Source: Streptomyces camponoticapitis | GTDB lineage: Bacteria > Actinomycetota > Actinomycetes > Streptomycetales > Streptomycetaceae | DNA: 64,000 nt | Direction of reading: 5' to 3' | Assembly (NCBI RefSeq): GCF_014646115.1 | Contig: NZ_BMMV01000010.1 | Location: 1 to 64,000 of the forward strand | Shown: piece by piece, positions 8,038-16,624 of the stretch | Numbering within the stretch: position 1 is the stretch's first letter | How the letters are laid out: each line of letters starts with the position of its first letter | The notes under the pieces: generated by a model | Databases searched by the model: none | What the model was told of the DNA's origin: nothing | What the model saw: only the letters and a program-made list of their open reading frames with translations | Position numbers and translations under genes: made by a program

Positions 8038-8564
8038 TGAGGTACGACCCCATCGGCCGGCTGCTCCTCACCCCCGTCGACCGGGACGCGCCCGACCGGG
8101 TCGGACGGCTGCGCCTGCTCGGGCTCGGCGAGCGGCCCGAGCCCGCTTTCGACGCCTTCGCGCGGCATCTCGCCCAACTCGCGGGTGCGCCGTACTCGAT
8201 GGTCAACTTCATCGACGAGGAACGGCAGTTCTACGCGGGACTGCACAGCCCGGCCCCCGAGGCAGGCCGCCTCAGGGACCGGGACCACGGCTACTGCCCC
8301 CATGTGGTCGTACGGCGCAAGGCACTCGTCCTGGAGGACGTACGCGACTTCCCGCGGTTCGCCGGCAACGCCATCGTCGACGAGACGGGCGTGCGTTCCT
8401 ATCTGGGCGTGCCGCTCATCGACCGGACCGGTATCGCGCTCGGCACCGTATGCGTGGTCGACACCCAGCCCCGGCAGTGGGGGAGGACCGGCCTGGACAC
8501 CGTCAAGTCACTGGCCGCCGAGCTGTCGGAACAGATACACCGACGAGAAGGCGGCACCATCTGA
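8037..8564 (+). CDS. GAF-domain protein, fifth gene of the conservon
   Basis: A 175-residue protein made of one GAF domain (about 30-170), with recognisable pieces FARHLAQLAGAPYSMVNFI, GYCPHVVVRRKALVLEDV and SYLGVPLIDRTGIALGTVC. There is no output domain, so it is a stand-alone ligand or redox sensor that would act by binding partners. It begins on the last base of the cvnD stop codon. Some conservons carry a fifth gene (for example a P450); here the position is taken by a sensor. It ends 7 bp before the convergent DUF2264 gene. Confidence 0.88.
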   Translation: MRYDPIGRLLLTPVDRDAPDRVGRLRLLGLGERPEPAFDAFARHLAQLAGAPYSMVNFIDEERQFYAGLHSPAPEAGRLRDRDHGYCPHVVVRRKALVLEDVRDFPRFAGNAIVDETGVRSYLGVPLIDRTGIALGTVCVVDTQPRQWGRTGLDTVKSLAAELSEQIHRREGGTI

Positions 8565-8571
8565 CGTGCCC

Positions 8572-10542
8572 TCACAGCGGGCCCACGTGAACGGTCTCGC
8601 CGTCCTCGAAGGTCAACACCACGTCGTCGGCGTCCACTTGCACGCGTACCGCGTCGCGCATCTCTCGCGGGTCGGGCGCGCCCGACGCGTCCCCGACGAG
8701 AGCGATCAGCGTCACCAGGACGTGCGTCCCACCCGGATGGCTCGCCAGCCGCAGGACGGGTGTCGCGGAGTGCGTGCCGTAGGCGTTGGCGCCCACCCGC
8801 CCGACGACTGTCCCCTCCGGCCCGGTGTCCCAGCCGTGCAGCCCCACCACCGCGCTGGTCAGACCGGCGGCCGTGCGGGCGAGCGCCCAGCCGGGACCGG
8901 CGTCGGCCACCGGCGCGTCGGGACCGGCCACCGTATGACCGCCCTCACGGACCGGACAGCCCGCTGGGGCGGCGACCCGGTGCACGCGGATCTCCCACGC
9001 TCCGTGCAGCACACTCGTCGTATCGATCCGGAACGTCCCTTCTTCGCCCGGGAGTTCGGCCTCGTACCAGGACGACGCCGTACGCCCCTCACACCGCTCG
9101 AAGTGGATCCGGCGCCGTTTGCTGGGCGTGCCGTCGGCGGCGAGCAGGGCGAGGTGGTTGCCGACCCGGTCGGCCCATGCCTCTTCGGCCGAGTCGGGAG
9201 CCGTCGCCGTCGAGTAGCCGAACGCCGCGTAGTGCGGCTCGTCGTCGCCCGTCTCCCGGCCCCATGACCCCGGGTCCTGCCGGTCGCTGCCGTGGTTGAC
9301 GAGCCGTACGATCCCGTCGCGCCGGGTGCCGTGCAGCAGCCAGCCCGGCGCCGGCAGGGCGGTGTACTGGTCCGATTCCTCCACCGGCAACGGCAGTTCG
9401 GGCTCCGTCCAGACGGCGTGGTCGGCGGGCAGCAGCAGCCCCACGAACGCCTTGCTCGCCCAGTACGGCGACGCGGGACCCGAGTAGAGCTGTGTGACCG
9501 GAAGGAAGGCGTCGTACCAGCCGAGGGTGAGCAGCCCGCGCTCGTCGGGCGCCCCGCGCTCCACGAAATGCCGTACCGCGCCCGACGCGAGCCGGCGGGT
9601 GAGTCCCGGCGCCAGCGGGGTGCAGTCGGCGAGCGCGCCCATCCATACCGGTGTCGCGGCGGCGAAGCGGTAGGTCAGCGAACGCCCCTGATGGACAGGG
9701 GCGCCGTCGGCGCCGAAGAAGTGCGGATAGGTGGTGAGGAAGCGGGCGAGCCGCTCCCGGTAGACCTCGGTGCGACCGCCGTTCCCGTCGGCCGTCCCGG
9801 CGGCCATCCGCGACCAGAGCAGCGGATACAGATGCATCGCCCAGCCGACGTAGTAGTCGAACTTCCGGCCGTCGCCGTCCGTGTACCAGCCGTCGCCGAC
9901 GTACCAGTCCTCGATCCGGTCCAGCCCGTTCTCGATGTCGGAACGGCTGTGCGGGGCCCCGACAGAGGCGAGGAACTGTTCCGACACCACCTGGAACAAC
10001 CGCCAGTTGTTGTCGTGCGTACGGCGGCCGACGAAGCCCCCGAGCCACTCCGCGACCCGCTCCTGGACACGGGTGTCCAGCCGGTCCCAGATCCACGGGC
10101 GGGTCTCGTGCAGTCCGATCGCGATCGAGGCGGCCTCCACCATCGGCTGCGAGCGGTCGGCCAGTCGGGGCCAGGCCTCCCCGCTGCCCGGATCCGTACC
10201 GGCGGCGAGCCCGGCGGCGTACCGCTCGATCAGCGCCTCGTCCACCCGCCCCCGTGCGCCCGCGATCCGGAAGGCGGCGAGCAGGAACGACCGCGCGTAC
10301 CCCTCCAGACCGTCGGAGAGCTCACCCGACCGGCTGGTCCTGCCGGGCAGCCGGTACAGCGCGCGGCCCGGCGTGGCGTACGGGACGAGCGCGTCGAGCA
10401 ACTGGTCGGCGACCGCCTCCCAGTGGGCGCGCGTCCAGCCGGTACGCGGTGAGAGGGCGGCGTCGGCGGGCGGCAGGACGAGCGGCGATCGCGACCCGGA
10501 GGAGGTGAAGGAGGGGGAGGTGAAGGGAAGTGAGTCGGTCAT
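8572..10542 (-). CDS. DUF2264 family protein
   Basis: A 656-residue cytoplasmic protein recognised as DUF2264 by its helical first half (residues about 35-340: PGRALYRLPGRTSRSGELSDGLEGYARSF in pieces, DNNWRLFQVV, WYTDGDGRKFDYYVGWA), which looks like an alpha/alpha barrel, and a beta-rich second half. The family sits in polysaccharide-degradation loci and resembles unsaturated-sugar hydrolases or lyases, but its reaction is not settled. ATG at 10542 has GAGGAG upstream. It is the last gene of the LacI-enolase operon, 34 bp after the enolase, so it should be controlled by the palindromic operator at 12966. Confidence 0.78.
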   Translation of the reverse strand: MTDSLPFTSPSFTSSGSRSPLVLPPADAALSPRTGWTRAHWEAVADQLLDALVPYATPGRALYRLPGRTSRSGELSDGLEGYARSFLLAAFRIAGARGRVDEALIERYAAGLAAGTDPGSGEAWPRLADRSQPMVEAASIAIGLHETRPWIWDRLDTRVQERVAEWLGGFVGRRTHDNNWRLFQVVSEQFLASVGAPHSRSDIENGLDRIEDWYVGDGWYTDGDGRKFDYYVGWAMHLYPLLWSRMAAGTADGNGGRTEVYRERLARFLTTYPHFFGADGAPVHQGRSLTYRFAAATPVWMGALADCTPLAPGLTRRLASGAVRHFVERGAPDERGLLTLGWYDAFLPVTQLYSGPASPYWASKAFVGLLLPADHAVWTEPELPLPVEESDQYTALPAPGWLLHGTRRDGIVRLVNHGSDRQDPGSWGRETGDDEPHYAAFGYSTATAPDSAEEAWADRVGNHLALLAADGTPSKRRRIHFERCEGRTASSWYEAELPGEEGTFRIDTTSVLHGAWEIRVHRVAAPAGCPVREGGHTVAGPDAPVADAGPGWALARTAAGLTSAVVGLHGWDTGPEGTVVGRVGANAYGTHSATPVLRLASHPGGTHVLVTLIALVGDASGAPDPREMRDAVRVQVDADDVVLTFEDGETVHVGPL

Positions 10543-10576
10543 CCCGCGCTGCTCCTCGTTGTGCGGCCGTACGTGC

Positions 10577-11737
10577 TCAGCCACGGTGTTCCAGTACGTC
10601 GACGGCCAGTTCGCGGACCACCGACTCGTCCACCTCCACGCCCAGCCCCGGGCCCTCGGGCACCCACGCGGTCCCGTTCTCGACCCGCACGGTCTCACCC
10701 GCGTACGGCGAGCCGATGAACTGGCGGCCGTTGAGGTCGACCGGCGTCGTGATGCCGAACGCCGCGAACAGGTGCAGCGAGGCGGCCAGCCCCAGGTCCG
10801 ACTCGGTGAGTCCCGACCCCATCAGCCCGACCCCGCAGTCCTCGGCGAGCGAGCAGAGCCGTCGGGAGAGCGTGAGGCCGCCGCTGCGCTGGACCTTGGC
10901 GATCGCGACGTCGACCGCGCCGAGGCGGACGAAGGTCGCCAGATCGCTCGGATGACGCAGGCTCTCGTCGAGCGCCACCGGCACGGCGGAGAGGTCCCGC
11001 AGCCGCCGCAGCCCGGCGATGTCGTTGGCGGGCAGGGGCTGTTCGAAGGCGGTGACCCCGAGCGCGTCGAGGCGGCGGGCCATCCGCAGGGCGACGGGCA
11101 CCGTGTAGGCCTGGTTGGCGTCGACCCAGAGCGGCGCGTCAGGGGCGTGCTCCCGGACGGCCGCCACCACGGCCGCGTCGGTGTCCTCGTCGTGCAGCCC
11201 GATCTTGACCTTGAAGGCGCGGTACCCCTCGGCCCTGCCCTCGGCGACGCTGTCACCCACCTCGGCGGGCGACTGGCCCGAGACGATCCAGCCCAGTTCG
11301 ATGTTCGGAGTCCGGCGCTGTCCCCACAGAACGCCGAGCGGCACTCCGGCCGCCCGGCCGAGCAGATCGTGCAGCGCCACGTCCACGGCGCTCTTGGCGA
11401 GGGGCGCGCCGATCGTGAACCCCCGGTTGATCGCCCGGTCGAAGGCGGTGCCGACGGCGTCGAGGTTCCACCCGGGGGTGCCGATGATCGCGGGCGCCAG
11501 ATAGCGGTCGATCGTGGTCACGATGGACTCGGCGGTCTCGTACGTCCAGGCGGGGATGGGGGTCGCCTCGCCCCAGCCGTACGCTCCGTCCGCGCCGACC
11601 CGGACCAGGATCCGGACGGACGGTTTCCCGGCGACGGCCACCGAGCCGCCGGCGACGCCGAAGGAGCGGCGGGTGGGCAGTTCGACGGCGAACGTCTCGA
11701 CGCGGTCGATCCTCATGCCGGACAGTTCCACGCTCAT
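10577..11737 (-). CDS. enolase-superfamily enzyme, mandelate racemase/muconate lactonizing type
   Basis: A 386-residue enolase-superfamily enzyme. The N-terminal capping domain (1-130) precedes the TIM barrel. The muconate-cycloisomerase-type catalytic set is visible: KVKIG (first lysine pair), metal ligands in WVDANQAY, FEQPL and ALDES, and the opposite lysine in AKVQRSGG. Substrates in this subgroup include sugar acids, N-acylamino acids and dipeptides; the sugar-type neighbours favour a sugar acid, but this is not proven. The ATG overlaps the LacI stop (ATGA). GGAGAGGGGAC gives the ribosome site. Confidence 0.88.
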   Translation of the reverse strand: MSVELSGMRIDRVETFAVELPTRRSFGVAGGSVAVAGKPSVRILVRVGADGAYGWGEATPIPAWTYETAESIVTTIDRYLAPAIIGTPGWNLDAVGTAFDRAINRGFTIGAPLAKSAVDVALHDLLGRAAGVPLGVLWGQRRTPNIELGWIVSGQSPAEVGDSVAEGRAEGYRAFKVKIGLHDEDTDAAVVAAVREHAPDAPLWVDANQAYTVPVALRMARRLDALGVTAFEQPLPANDIAGLRRLRDLSAVPVALDESLRHPSDLATFVRLGAVDVAIAKVQRSGGLTLSRRLCSLAEDCGVGLMGSGLTESDLGLAASLHLFAAFGITTPVDLNGRQFIGSPYAGETVRVENGTAWVPEGPGLGVEVDESVVRELAVDVLEHRG

Positions 11738-12801
11738 GTCCCCTCTCCCGCTGCACTGTCCGCCGGCGGCGGCGCCGTGCTGGCGCGCAGCACCACCTCA
11801 CCGCCCACCCTCAGTACCCGCGACCGCTGCCCGTGCGGCTCACGCAGCGCCAGCGAGATGGCGTGCTGTCCCATCTCGGTCAGCGGCAGGGCGACGGTGG
11901 TGAGCGGGGGAGTCAACTCCCTCACGAGCGGGATGTCGTCGAAGCCCGCGAGCGAGATGTCCCGGGGCACCTCGATGCCGGCCTCCCGGAACGCGGCGAG
12001 CGCGCCCACCGCCATCACGTCGGTCACACCGAAGACGCAGGTGGGGCGGGTGGGACGGGTGAGGAGTTCGCGGGCGGCGGCGTAACCGCCGTCGCGGGTG
12101 AAAGCGCCTTCTACGACACAGCCGGGATCGAGCGTGATGCCCGCCTCGGCGAGCCCTTCGCGGAAGCCGGCCAACCGGTCGGCGACGGTGGTGAGTTCGG
12201 GCGGCCCGCTCAGCACGGCGAACCGCCGGTGGCCGAGCGCGAGCAGCGCGCGGGCGAGCTTCGTGGCGCCCGCGCGGTTCTCGGGCAGGACGGCGTCGGC
12301 GCGCACGCTGCGGTGCCGGCTGACGACGGCGACCCGGCCGCCCGCGCGGATGTACGGATCCAGCTCGGCGCCCAGCGCCCTTTCCCAGGTGCGGTCCTGG
12401 AAGCCGGAGCCGATCAGCAGGATGGCGCGGGCCCGCTGGGCGCGGAGGATGGAGACGTACTCGATCTCCCGCGCCGGTTCGCGGAAGGTGCTCGCGAGCA
12501 TGACCAGCACGTCCTGCTCGGCCGCCGCCCGCATGACGCCGTCGGCGATCGCGGCGAAGTACGGGTCGCCCACGTCGTGGCAGATGAGTCCGACCGTGTT
12601 GCTGGACGAACTGGCGAGCGCCTGGGCGTGCGCGTTGGGGATGTAACCGAGCAAATCCGCTGCCGCGCGCACCCGTTCACGGAGCTCGTCCCGGACGCGT
12701 GTCGTGCCGTTCAACGCTCTGGACGCGGTCGCCAGCGAGACCCCCGCCCGCCGGGCCACGACGTCGAGCGTCACATGGGCCCGTGCTTCCCGTTCACTCA
12801 C
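11734..12801 (-). CDS. LacI-family repressor of the palindrome regulon
   Basis: A 355-residue LacI/GalR regulator. The HTH (VTLDVVARRAGVSLATASRALNG, residues 9-31, shown in overlapping parts) and hinge are followed by a periplasmic-binding-protein-like effector domain (about 65-345) with GFDDIPLVRELTPPLTTV near the end. GTG at 12801 has GAGGGGG upstream. It heads the operon with the enolase and DUF2264 genes. The 16-bp palindrome at 12966 in the divergent gap is of LacI type and recurs upstream of two other loci, so this protein is the best candidate to bind all three. Confidence 0.9.
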   Translation of the reverse strand: MSEREARAHVTLDVVARRAGVSLATASRALNGTTRVRDELRERVRAAADLLGYIPNAHAQALASSSSNTVGLICHDVGDPYFAAIADGVMRAAAEQDVLVMLASTFREPAREIEYVSILRAQRARAILLIGSGFQDRTWERALGAELDPYIRAGGRVAVVSRHRSVRADAVLPENRAGATKLARALLALGHRRFAVLSGPPELTTVADRLAGFREGLAEAGITLDPGCVVEGAFTRDGGYAAARELLTRPTRPTCVFGVTDVMAVGALAAFREAGIEVPRDISLAGFDDIPLVRELTPPLTTVALPLTEMGQHAISLALREPHGQRSRVLRVGGEVVLRASTAPPPADSAAGEGT

Positions 12802-12965
12802 GTCGGCCCCCTCGGGCGTGTTTCAGGAGTCCCGTCCGACTCGCGGCGCCTGGCACGCACACGCCCGAGCCGTGGTGGCGGCAGGTCCCTTGACGGGGCC
12901 CGGAAACTTCCGGACGACCTATTGACCGTTCGGACAAGCAGTCATTAGCGTGGCGATCACCTTAC

Positions 12966-12990
12966 CAGAAAGCGCTTTCTGAAAGCGCTT
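12966..12990. promoter_or_regulatory. LacI-type operator, 16-bp palindrome plus half-site
   Basis: CAGAAAGCGCTTTCTG (12966-12981) is a perfect palindrome and is followed at once by GAAAGCGCTT (12981-12990), a second partial copy. It lies between the divergent lacI-enolase operon and the ABC-transporter operon and could repress both. The same core precedes the gene at 21115 and, in weaker form, the gene at 59305. Confidence 0.8.
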
Positions 12991-13074
12991 CTTCCGGTAC
13001 GGCAGTACGGCAACCGGTACAGCAGAGGATCGGACAGCGCTTAGTAACCGCTCCTGATTCCCGAGGAGTTCACT

Positions 13075-13938
13075 GTGAGCCAGAGCGTCATGCCGGGACC
13101 GACCAAAGAGATCGCGGGAGTCGCCACACGGAACAGGCCAGGAGCGGGTGAGCGGTTCGGAAAGGCCGTCGAGACCAGCTGGCGGCCCGTAGCGCTGCTG
13201 TTCGCGTGCTTCGTCGCGTGGTGGGCCGTCGCCGCGGCCGAACTGGTCGAGCCGTATCTCGTCCCGTCCCCCGGAGCGACCCTCGACGTCCTGACGGGCC
13301 AGACCAGTTACATCTGGGAACACACGTGGGTGACCACCTACGAGACCCTGCTCGGCTTCGTCATCGCCGTCGTCGTCGGGGTGCTCGCCGCGGTCGTGAT
13401 GGTCTACTCGTCGACCGTCGAGAAGACCCTCTACCCGATCCTGCTCTTCGCCCAGGTCGTACCGAAGATCGCCATCGCCCCGCTGTTCGTCGTCTGGCTC
13501 GGTTTCGGCATCACGCCGAAGGTCCTCATCGCGGTCCTGATTGCCTTCTTCCCGGTCGTGATCTCCATGGTCACCGGCCTCAAGGCGGTCGACCCCGAGA
13601 TGCTCCAGCTCTCCGCGACGATGGGGGCGAAGCCGTGGCAGACCTTCGTCAAGATCCGCTTCCCCGCCTCGCTGCCGCATCTGTTCTCGGGCCTCAAGGT
13701 CGCCGTGACGCTCGCGGTCACCGGCGCGGTCGTGGGCGAGTTCGTCGGGGCCAACGAGGGTCTGGGCTACGTGATCCTCCAGGCCAACGGAAACCTCGAC
13801 ACCCCGATGCTGTTCGCGGGTCTCCTTGTCATGTCACTGATCGGTGTCGTCCTGTTCGTCCTGGTCGAGATCGCCGAGAAGCTGCTTCTGCCCTGGCACG
13901 CCAGCCGCCGGGACAACAACGTCACGACCTCGTTCTGA
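13075..13938 (+). CDS. ABC transporter permease (SsuC/ThiX type)
   Basis: A 287-residue inner-membrane permease with about six TM helices and the EAA-like loop around LSATMGAKPWQTFVKI (about 182-197). It resembles permeases for aromatic sulfonates, taurine and thiamine precursors rather than classic sugar permeases. GTG at 13075 has GAGGAG upstream. It is the first gene of a permease, binding-protein and ATPase operon facing the LacI operon. Confidence 0.9.
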   Translation: MSQSVMPGPTKEIAGVATRNRPGAGERFGKAVETSWRPVALLFACFVAWWAVAAAELVEPYLVPSPGATLDVLTGQTSYIWEHTWVTTYETLLGFVIAVVVGVLAAVVMVYSSTVEKTLYPILLFAQVVPKIAIAPLFVVWLGFGITPKVLIAVLIAFFPVVISMVTGLKAVDPEMLQLSATMGAKPWQTFVKIRFPASLPHLFSGLKVAVTLAVTGAVVGEFVGANEGLGYVILQANGNLDTPMLFAGLLVMSLIGVVLFVLVEIAEKLLLPWHASRRDNNVTTSF

Positions 13939-13967
13939 TGAGACCTCTCCTCCGAGAAGGGCCAGCC

Positions 13968-14984
13968 ATGCACTCCCGCAGACTCCTGATCGGCCTCGTG
14001 CCGCTTCTTCTGGTCGCCACCGCCTGCGGCGAGGACGGCGACGACACCAGCACCAGCGACTCGGGCAAGAAGCTCGACAAGGTGACGCTGACGCTCAACT
14101 GGTACCCGTACGGCGAACACGCGCCCTTCTACTACGGCGTCAAGGAGAAGATCTTCGAGAAGCACGGCATCGACCTGGAGATCAGGGCGGGCCAGGGCTC
14201 CCAGAAGACCGTCCAGGCGACCGCCGCCGGGCAGACCGACTTCGGCTGGGCCGACACCCCCGCCGTCCTGAGCGGTGTCGACCAGGGCGTCGACGTCAAG
14301 AGCCTCGGTGTGATGCTCCAGACGACGCCGTCGTCCGTACAGTTCTTCAGCGACCAGAACATCAAGACGCCCGCCGACATCAAGGGCAAGACGGTCGCGG
14401 GCACGGCCGGTGACGCGCTCACCAAGACGTTCCCGATCTTCCTGGAGAAGAACAACCTCAAGCTGTCGGACGTCAAGATCCAGAACACCGACCCGGCGGG
14501 CAAGATCGCCGCGGTGATCTCCGGAAAGACGGACGCGCTGCTCGGTTACGCCAGCGACCAGGGCCCGACCATGGCGGACAAGGCCAAGAAGGACGTCGAG
14601 TACCTGCGCTTCTCGGAGCACGGGCTCAACTTCTACTCCAACGGTCTGATCGCCGGCCAGAAGATCCTCAAGCAGGACGCCGACCTCACCAAGCGTATGA
14701 CCACGGCGGTCAGCGAGGCCTGGGCGGCGGCCGAGAAGGCCCCGGAGCCCGCGGTCGCCGCGATGGAGGGCGCGTCCGAGCAGCTGCCTCCGAAGGCCGT
14801 ACTCACCGAGCAGTTCGCGACGACGATGACGCTGCTGCACACCGAGTCGACCCAGGGCAAGGCTCCCGGGCTCAACACCGAGGCCGACTGGCAGGAGACC
14901 ATCGACATCTTCGCCGAGGCCGGTCTCGTGAAGAACCCGAAGGCTCCGTCGGATTACTGGGACAGCTCGGCACTGAAGGGATGA
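13968..14984 (+). CDS. NMT1/THI5-like substrate-binding lipoprotein
   Basis: A 338-residue exported binding protein. The signal peptide has the lipobox LLLVATAC with the lipidated cysteine at about position 20. The mature part matches the NMT1/THI5 family (LTLNWYPYGEHAPFYYGVKE in part, DFGWADTPAVL). These proteins bind pyrimidine, riboflavin, nitrate or sulfonate-type ligands; the ligand here is unknown. ATG at 13968 is 29 bp after the permease stop. It overlaps the ATPase gene by ATGA. Confidence 0.9.
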   Translation: MHSRRLLIGLVPLLLVATACGEDGDDTSTSDSGKKLDKVTLTLNWYPYGEHAPFYYGVKEKIFEKHGIDLEIRAGQGSQKTVQATAAGQTDFGWADTPAVLSGVDQGVDVKSLGVMLQTTPSSVQFFSDQNIKTPADIKGKTVAGTAGDALTKTFPIFLEKNNLKLSDVKIQNTDPAGKIAAVISGKTDALLGYASDQGPTMADKAKKDVEYLRFSEHGLNFYSNGLIAGQKILKQDADLTKRMTTAVSEAWAAAEKAPEPAVAAMEGASEQLPPKAVLTEQFATTMTLLHTESTQGKAPGLNTEADWQETIDIFAEAGLVKNPKAPSDYWDSSALKG

Positions 14985-15850
14985 CGATGCCCAGGGAAGC
15001 GACTCTCCGGGAGCATGGTGTGAGCAAGACCAGTCTGAGCAAGGACGACGGGCCGAGGGACGGCGCGGGTGCCGACGGCACGGCGGCGGTCTCCCTGAAC
15101 GACGTGGCTGTCCGGTTCCGTACGAAGGACCGCGACGTCACGGCCCTGCGTGAGGTGTCGCTCGACGTTCCGATGGGCGAGTTCGTGGCGATCGTCGGCC
15201 CCTCGGGGTGCGGCAAGTCGACACTGCTCAAGCTGGTCGCCGGCCTGCTGAAGTCGTCGGCCGGTGACGTACGGCTGCACGGTGAGCAGGTCGACGGGCC
15301 ACGGCCCGACATCGGTTACGTCTTCCAGCGGGCCGCCCTCCTGGAGTGGCGCACCGCCCGGCGCAACATCCTGCTCCAGGCGGAGATGCGCCGGATGCCC
15401 AGCGCGATGGCGCGAGCCCGCGCCGACGAGCTCATCAGGATGACCGGCCTCGGAGGGTTCGAGGACGCCTATCCGCACGAGCTGTCGGGCGGGATGCAGC
15501 AGCGGGTGGCCCTGTGCCGGGCGCTGCTGCACGAGCCGCCGGTGCTGCTGATGGACGAGCCGTTCGGCGCGCTCGACGCGCTGACGCGCGAGCAGATGAA
15601 CATGGAGCTCAACCGCATCTGGCGGGAGACCGGCACGACCGTACTGCTGGTCACGCACTCCATCTCGGAGGCCGTCTACCTGGCGAACCGGGTCGTGGTG
15701 ATGAGCCCGCGGCCCGGCACCATCACGGAGATCATCGACGTGGGGCTGCCGGCGGAGCGGGACTACGTGGAGACCTTGGCCCGGCCGGAGTTCCGCGAGG
15801 CCACGACGCACATCCGGGAGCTCCTGGGGGCGGCGTCGGCCGAGGACTGA
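14981..15850 (+). CDS. ABC transporter ATP-binding protein (SsuB/ThiZ/TauB type)
   Basis: A 289-residue ATPase. Walker A GPSGCGKST, the Q-loop region YVFQRAALLEW, signature LSGGMQQR, Walker B VLLMDEPF and the H-loop LLVTHS are all intact. It energises the permease at 13075. The first roughly 35 residues are a disordered, charged leader. An internal in-frame ATG/GTG cannot be excluded as the real start, but the ATGA overlap with the binding-protein gene supports 14981. Confidence 0.92.
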   Translation: MTMPREATLREHGVSKTSLSKDDGPRDGAGADGTAAVSLNDVAVRFRTKDRDVTALREVSLDVPMGEFVAIVGPSGCGKSTLLKLVAGLLKSSAGDVRLHGEQVDGPRPDIGYVFQRAALLEWRTARRNILLQAEMRRMPSAMARARADELIRMTGLGGFEDAYPHELSGGMQQRVALCRALLHEPPVLLMDEPFGALDALTREQMNMELNRIWRETGTTVLLVTHSISEAVYLANRVVVMSPRPGTITEIIDVGLPAERDYVETLARPEFREATTHIRELLGAASAED

Positions 15851-15870
15851 GCGCGACCCGTCCCATGAAC

Positions 15871-15915
15871 CGGGCGGGGGGCGGCACGACCTGTCGAAGT
15901 GCCGCCCCCCGCCCG
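15871..15915 (+). terminator. strong hairpin terminator of the ABC operon
   Basis: Perfect 17-bp stem CGGGCGGGGGGCGGCAC / GTGCCGCCCCCCGCCCG with an 11-base loop, 20 bp past the ATPase stop. Confidence 0.85.
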
Positions 15916-15973
15916 TTCGCGTGCCCCCGACAACCGGGTGTTCCGCGAGTGGGTGTCGTGATTGGCTGCGTCG

Positions 15974-16492
15974 GTGAGTGATGAACGTGTTTCCGTCAGG
16001 AGGCGGGAGGCCCCCGACCTCGACGCATGTGTCCGCGTACTCGCCGATGTCCACGAGAGCGACGGATACCCGGTCGACTGGCCCCAGGACCCGGCGGGCT
16101 GGCTCGCCCCTCCGGAGTCGCCGCCCGCCTGGGTCGCGCTGCTCGACGGCACCGTCGTCGGGCACATCTGTCTGTCCCGCGCCCGCTCCGGCGACACCGC
16201 GCCCGGCCTCTGGAGCGGCCGCACCGGCACGCGTCCGGAGGAGACCGCGGTGGTGAGCCGGCTGTACGTCTCGCCGAAGGCACGGGGCCATGGGATCGGC
16301 GCGCTGCTGCTGGCCGAGACGGTCCGGGAGGCACGCGCGCGCGGACTGCATCCGGTGCTGGACGTCGTGACGTCCGACCGCTCGGCCGCCGCGCTGTACG
16401 AACGCCAGGGGTGGACGCTGATGGCGACCGGCGAGCAGCGGTGGGGGCCGGACCGTACGGTCCAGGTCCACAGTTACGCGGCGCCCCGCTGA
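15974..16492 (+). CDS. GNAT-family N-acetyltransferase
   Basis: A 172-residue acetyltransferase. The acetyl-CoA loop ARGHGIGALLLAE (about 98-110) follows the strand VSRLYVSPK, and SAAALYERQGW is the usual C-terminal GNAT element. GTG at 15974 is assumed; no strong ribosome site is visible. It lies alone between two hairpins. Substrate unknown. Confidence 0.85.
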   Translation: MSDERVSVRRREAPDLDACVRVLADVHESDGYPVDWPQDPAGWLAPPESPPAWVALLDGTVVGHICLSRARSGDTAPGLWSGRTGTRPEETAVVSRLYVSPKARGHGIGALLLAETVREARARGLHPVLDVVTSDRSAAALYERQGWTLMATGEQRWGPDRTVQVHSYAAPR

Positions 16493-16543
16493 CCCTGTCC
16501 GTACGGGCCGGCTTCCTTACGGACAGGGACAGGCGCCCGTACG

Positions 16544-16591
16544 GCACCGCACCCCCCGACCGGCCGTGAGGCCCGTCGGGGGGTGCGGTGC
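16544..16591. terminator. bidirectional hairpin terminator
   Basis: Perfect 17-bp stem GCACCGCACCCCCCGAC / GTCGGGGGGTGCGGTGC with a 14-base loop, between the convergent GNAT gene and TIM-barrel gene. Confidence 0.85.
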
Positions 16592-16624
16592 GTGCTGGTC
16601 AGGAGCCGCACTCCGGTGCCGCTT

